Assembly: GCA_050949865.1 (NCBI GenBank)
Contig: JBMNGN010000004.1
Location: 248,001 to 312,000, forward strand
Length of the DNA stretch: 64,000 nucleotides
DNA from: JBMNGN01 sp050949865
GTDB lineage: Bacteria > Bacillota > Syntrophomonadia > Syntrophomonadales > Syntrophomonadaceae
Reading direction: 5' to 3'
The position numbers were made by a program, and so were the translations under genes. Below the pieces are notes generated by a model. That model saw only the letters and a program-made list of their open reading frames with translations, searched no databases and was not told the origin of the DNA. Below, piece by piece: positions 61,559 through 64,000 of the stretch. Numbering within the stretch: the first letter of the stretch is position 1; every line of letters begins with the position of its first letter.

Positions 61559-62513
61559 CCCTGTAACCTTTAATTATGGCTATTATCTCAGCCTTGTTAG
61601 TTGCACGGTTTATTACTTCCCTTAACCGGGTTGCTCCAGGCATTCCTTTTATGTACCAGGCCAAATGCTTTCGCATTTCCCGTACTCCAACCGTTTCACC
61701 TTTAAGCCGGCAGGCTAATTCCAGGTGGCTTATACCCATATCCAATTTCTCTTTAAAATCAGGTCCAGGAATATGGTTGCCATGATTGAGCAGCTGGTCT
61801 GCTTCCCGGAATATAAAAGGGTTCCCCATTGCCGCCCGGCCGATCATTACCGCATCACATCCGGTAGATTCCAACATGTGCAAGGCATCGGCAGCAGATC
61901 TTATATCACCATTCCCGATCAAGGGTATTTTTATCCGCCGCTTCATTTCCTTTATCATTTGCCAGTCAGCCTGACCGGAAAAAAACTGCATCCGGGTCCG
62001 GGGATGAAGGACTATGGCTGAAGCCCCTTCCTCTTCAGCAGCTAAGGCCAAATCCAGGCAATTAATCAGGTTATCGTCCCACCCTTTTCGCATCTTGACG
62101 GTCACTGGAACCTTAACTGCTCGGACTACCTCCCTTATGATAGCCCTGGCCCTGGGGATATCAAGCATAAGGGCTGCCCCTTCGCCGTTTTTGACTATTT
62201 TGGCTGTCGGGCACCCCATGTTAATATCAATAATATCTGCCCCCATTTGCTCTACTATGGCAGCTGCTTCAGCTAGTATGTCCGGCCGGGAACCGAATAT
62301 CTGAACCGCAACCGGTCTTTCTTCCCCGCTGGTATCAGCCATCTGGAGGGTTTTTTCCTGGTTGTATACCAATCCCATACTGCTTATCATTTCGGTAAAA
62401 ACCAGTCCACACCCGTAGGATTTAGCAATTATCCGAAATGCCTTATCACTAACCCCGGCAAGAGGAGCAAGCATTACCTGGTTTTCAAGCTTAACCTTTC
62501 CAATAGACAGCAT
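61554..62513 (-). CDS. dusB: tRNA-dihydrouridine synthase DusB
   Basis: 319 residues, FMN-dependent TIM barrel that reduces uridine in tRNA. Motifs: VMLAPLAGVSDKAFRIIAKS, INMGCPTAKIVKNGEGAALM (active-site Cys in GCP, about 100), VTVKMRKGWDD, GNGDIRSAADA and DAVMIGRAAMGNPF. The C-terminus ends in GYRE, the stop lying in the REP element. It starts 3 bp after coaX ends, GGAG before the ATG, so the two are co-transcribed. Confidence 0.96.
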   Translation of the reverse strand: MLSIGKVKLENQVMLAPLAGVSDKAFRIIAKSYGCGLVFTEMISSMGLVYNQEKTLQMADTSGEERPVAVQIFGSRPDILAEAAAIVEQMGADIIDINMGCPTAKIVKNGEGAALMLDIPRARAIIREVVRAVKVPVTVKMRKGWDDNLINCLDLALAAEEEGASAIVLHPRTRMQFFSGQADWQMIKEMKRRIKIPLIGNGDIRSAADALHMLESTGCDAVMIGRAAMGNPFIFREADQLLNHGNHIPGPDFKEKLDMGISHLELACRLKGETVGVREMRKHLAWYIKGMPGATRLREVINRATNKAEIIAIIKGYRE

Positions 62514-62516
62514 ATT

Positions 62517-63284
62517 TTAACTCCGGTTTAGTTCATATATAATTCTTAGTCCGTCCAGGGTCAAAAATTCATCAACTATGTTTATAACCTCAGTTTCACT
62601 GGCAACCAGCGCAGCAAGCCCACCGGTTGCAACTACCGTCGGTTCTTTATCCATCTCTTTTTTCATCCGGTTTATTATACCCTCAACTTGGCCTACAAAG
62701 CCGTATACTATACCGGCCTGCATACTGGCAACAGTATTCTTGCCGATAAGGGTTTTTGGTCTGGTCAATTCGACCCTGGGTAGTTTTGAAGCCCTCGAAA
62801 CCAGCGCTTCAGTAGCTATTTTGATCCCAGGGGCGATGGCTCCCCCGAGGTAATCGCCCTTCTCATTTACCACGCAAAAAGTAGTGGCGGTACCAAAATC
62901 TACTATTATCAACGGACCACCATATTTATTATAAGCAGCCACTGCATTGACTACTCTATCTGCTCCTACTTCACGCGGGTTCTCATATTTAATAGCCAAT
63001 CCGGTTCTGATCCCGGGGCCGATCACCAGCGGCTTACAATGAAAAAACTTCTGGCTCATCATTTCCAATTCCATCATTAGACTGGGAACCACTGATGAAA
63101 TAACCACTGCTTTGATCCGGTTCATTTCCAGCTGGCTATGACAGAATAGCCCCCGGATTAACATCCCATATTCATCACCGGTACGGTGTACATCGGTACT
63201 TATTCTCCAGTAGTCAGCTAAACGGCTGCCATCAAATACTCCGATAACCGTATTGGTATTTCCAACATCAAAGACGAGTATCAT
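62517..63284 (-). CDS. coaX: Type III pantothenate kinase
   Basis: 255 residues, ASKHA fold. Signature LVFDVGNTNTVIGVFDGSRL at the N-terminus, VGADRVVNAVAAYNKYG (about 106-122) and VDFGTATTFCVVNEKGDYLG (about 128-147). First step of CoA synthesis; type III does not need feedback by CoA. GGGGAGGAG precedes the ATG. Adjacent to dusB, as in many Firmicutes. Confidence 0.95.
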   Translation of the reverse strand: MILVFDVGNTNTVIGVFDGSRLADYWRISTDVHRTGDEYGMLIRGLFCHSQLEMNRIKAVVISSVVPSLMMELEMMSQKFFHCKPLVIGPGIRTGLAIKYENPREVGADRVVNAVAAYNKYGGPLIIVDFGTATTFCVVNEKGDYLGGAIAPGIKIATEALVSRASKLPRVELTRPKTLIGKNTVASMQAGIVYGFVGQVEGIINRMKKEMDKEPTVVATGGLAALVASETEVINIVDEFLTLDGLRIIYELNRS

Positions 63285-63455
63285 TATACTCCTCCCCTTT
63301 CAATCACTACCAGTTAGCGACGGCCAGGTTACGCGGCCATTCCCTGTGCCTTGGCCAGAATTATCATGGGTTGGGTAAAAAATCCAGATGATAAACCCTT
63401 GGATTCAGATTTTTTCCCTATGGGTCCATATTTATCAATAATATAATTATAATTA

Positions 63456-64000
63456 TTACCTTGATACCTGATTAATATTTAACCTGCGGCTTAATTCAAC
63501 CGCCAGCAGCGAAGCCAGGATAATCTTAATGAAATCAAAGGTTATAAAGGGAATCAACCCAACCTTCAATACCTGCATAACCCCCAAGCTATTACCAATG
63601 TAAAAATTGAGGATTAAATACATGTAAGGCAATCCTATTAGGTAATATATTACTACCCCGACAATGCCGGCCAAAATAAAGTTCAACAGGTTTCTTCTCT
63701 TGATTAAACTGGCTTGTACCCAGCCCGCAACGGGAAAACCCAGCAAGAAGCCGAAGCTAGGAATCAAGGCATAGGCCAGACCTCCGTAAGGCGGGGCAGA
63801 GAATACCGGGAGGCCCATCAACCCCAGCAGAAGATAAGCCAGCATGCTTAGGAAGACCGCCGGAGGCGACAAAATGCAGGCCGCCAACAGCATTACCAGG
63901 GGTTGCAGGCTGAAGGGAATAACGACAATGGGCTGGAACATCCGGACTAAAATAGTGAGGGCACACATAAGGGCAGTAAATAATGCTGCCAGAACCATCT
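63456..64000 (-). CDS. bioY: BioY biotin transporter S component (partial)
   Basis: At least 180 residues; the first residues are beyond the window end (BioY usually starts with a few more polar residues). About six membrane helices. Motifs: PFSLQPLVMLLAACILSPPA, GLMGLPVFS, GGLAYALIPSFGFLLGFPVA, all typical of BioY. It imports biotin, alone or with an ECF module. 171 bp separate it from coaX; that gap shows no gene. Confidence 0.92.
   Translation of the reverse strand, partial: MVLAALFTALMCALTILVRMFQPIVVIPFSLQPLVMLLAACILSPPAVFLSMLAYLLLGLMGLPVFSAPPYGGLAYALIPSFGFLLGFPVAGWVQASLIKRRNLLNFILAGIVGVVIYYLIGLPYMYLILNFYIGNSLGVMQVLKVGLIPFITFDFIKIILASLLAVELSRRLNINQVSR

Overview
The window looks like a chromosomal segment of a spore-forming, low-to-mid G+C Clostridia-type Firmicute, with gene content reminiscent of Syntrophomonas and relatives. 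The evidence is the ctsR-mcsA-mcsB-clpC heat-shock operon, the sporulation genes spoIID, spoIIID and ywmB beside mbl, a complete F1Fo-ATP synthase operon, SLH-domain surface proteins together with csaB, and the coaX-dusB-greA-lysS housekeeping neighbourhood. Almost everything is on the minus strand. The exceptions are ctpA, a CDP-alcohol two-gene unit and csaB. I saw no rRNA, tRNA, CRISPR array or prophage.

Layout. 0-3 kb: CtsR-controlled proteostasis operon, clpC cut by the window edge. 3-7.7 kb: a WecG/TagA-type glycosyltransferase, mbl, spoIIID, spoIID, ywmB and two small membrane proteins. 7.7-14.8 kb: a duplicated 127-bp element carrying the terminator, then atpC-D-G-A-H-F-E-B and an AtpZ/I-like gene. 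15-21.4 kb: zinc-ribbon protein, comFC, a DegS/DegU-like pair, a phosphohexomutase, UDP-GlcNAc 2-epimerase and a split-barrel protein. 21.5-31.2 kb: a TetR/RND/MFP efflux operon, a huge SLH-anchored subtilase and a TolC-family protein. 31.3-34.6 kb: a secreted beta-propeller protein and a CtpA-type protease. 34.6-37.7 kb: a gene-poor stretch with a CIRCE-like operator, then a cytidylyltransferase-PLP enzyme fusion and a CDP-alcohol phosphotransferase. 37.7-42.1 kb: accessory island with HepT/MntA, a RAYT transposase, a YwgA/YwfO pair and a truncated RAYT copy. 42.1-56.7 kb: cell-surface region with a frameshifted S-layer protein, a multi-SH3 amidase, LCP protein, TagO-like transferase, CsaB, glycosyltransferases and a ligase/polymerase. 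56.9-64 kb: lysS, greA, a three-gene cassette of obscure role, dusB, coaX and partial bioY.

How the parts connect. WecB, TagA, TagO, LCP and CsaB fit synthesis, attachment and pyruvylation of a secondary cell-wall polysaccharide, the usual receptor for SLH domains on the S-layer protein and the subtilase. The efflux genes show shared regulation: the TolC-like gene and the MFP-RND-TetR operon have nearly identical promoters (18-bp spacers), each followed by a matching TetR-type operator.

The observations most worth following are: (1) a possible HrcA-controlled non-coding transcript at about 34.73-35.02 kb; (2) the fused cytidylyltransferase/CobD-like enzyme plus CDP-alcohol transferase, a compact possible head-group pathway; (3) co-regulation of a TolC homologue with an RND pump in an apparently Firmicute genome; (4) a family of long hairpin repeats with the core GGGGACGGTTCT, placed just after stop codons and accompanied by an intact and a truncated RAYT; (5) a frameshift in the S-layer gene.
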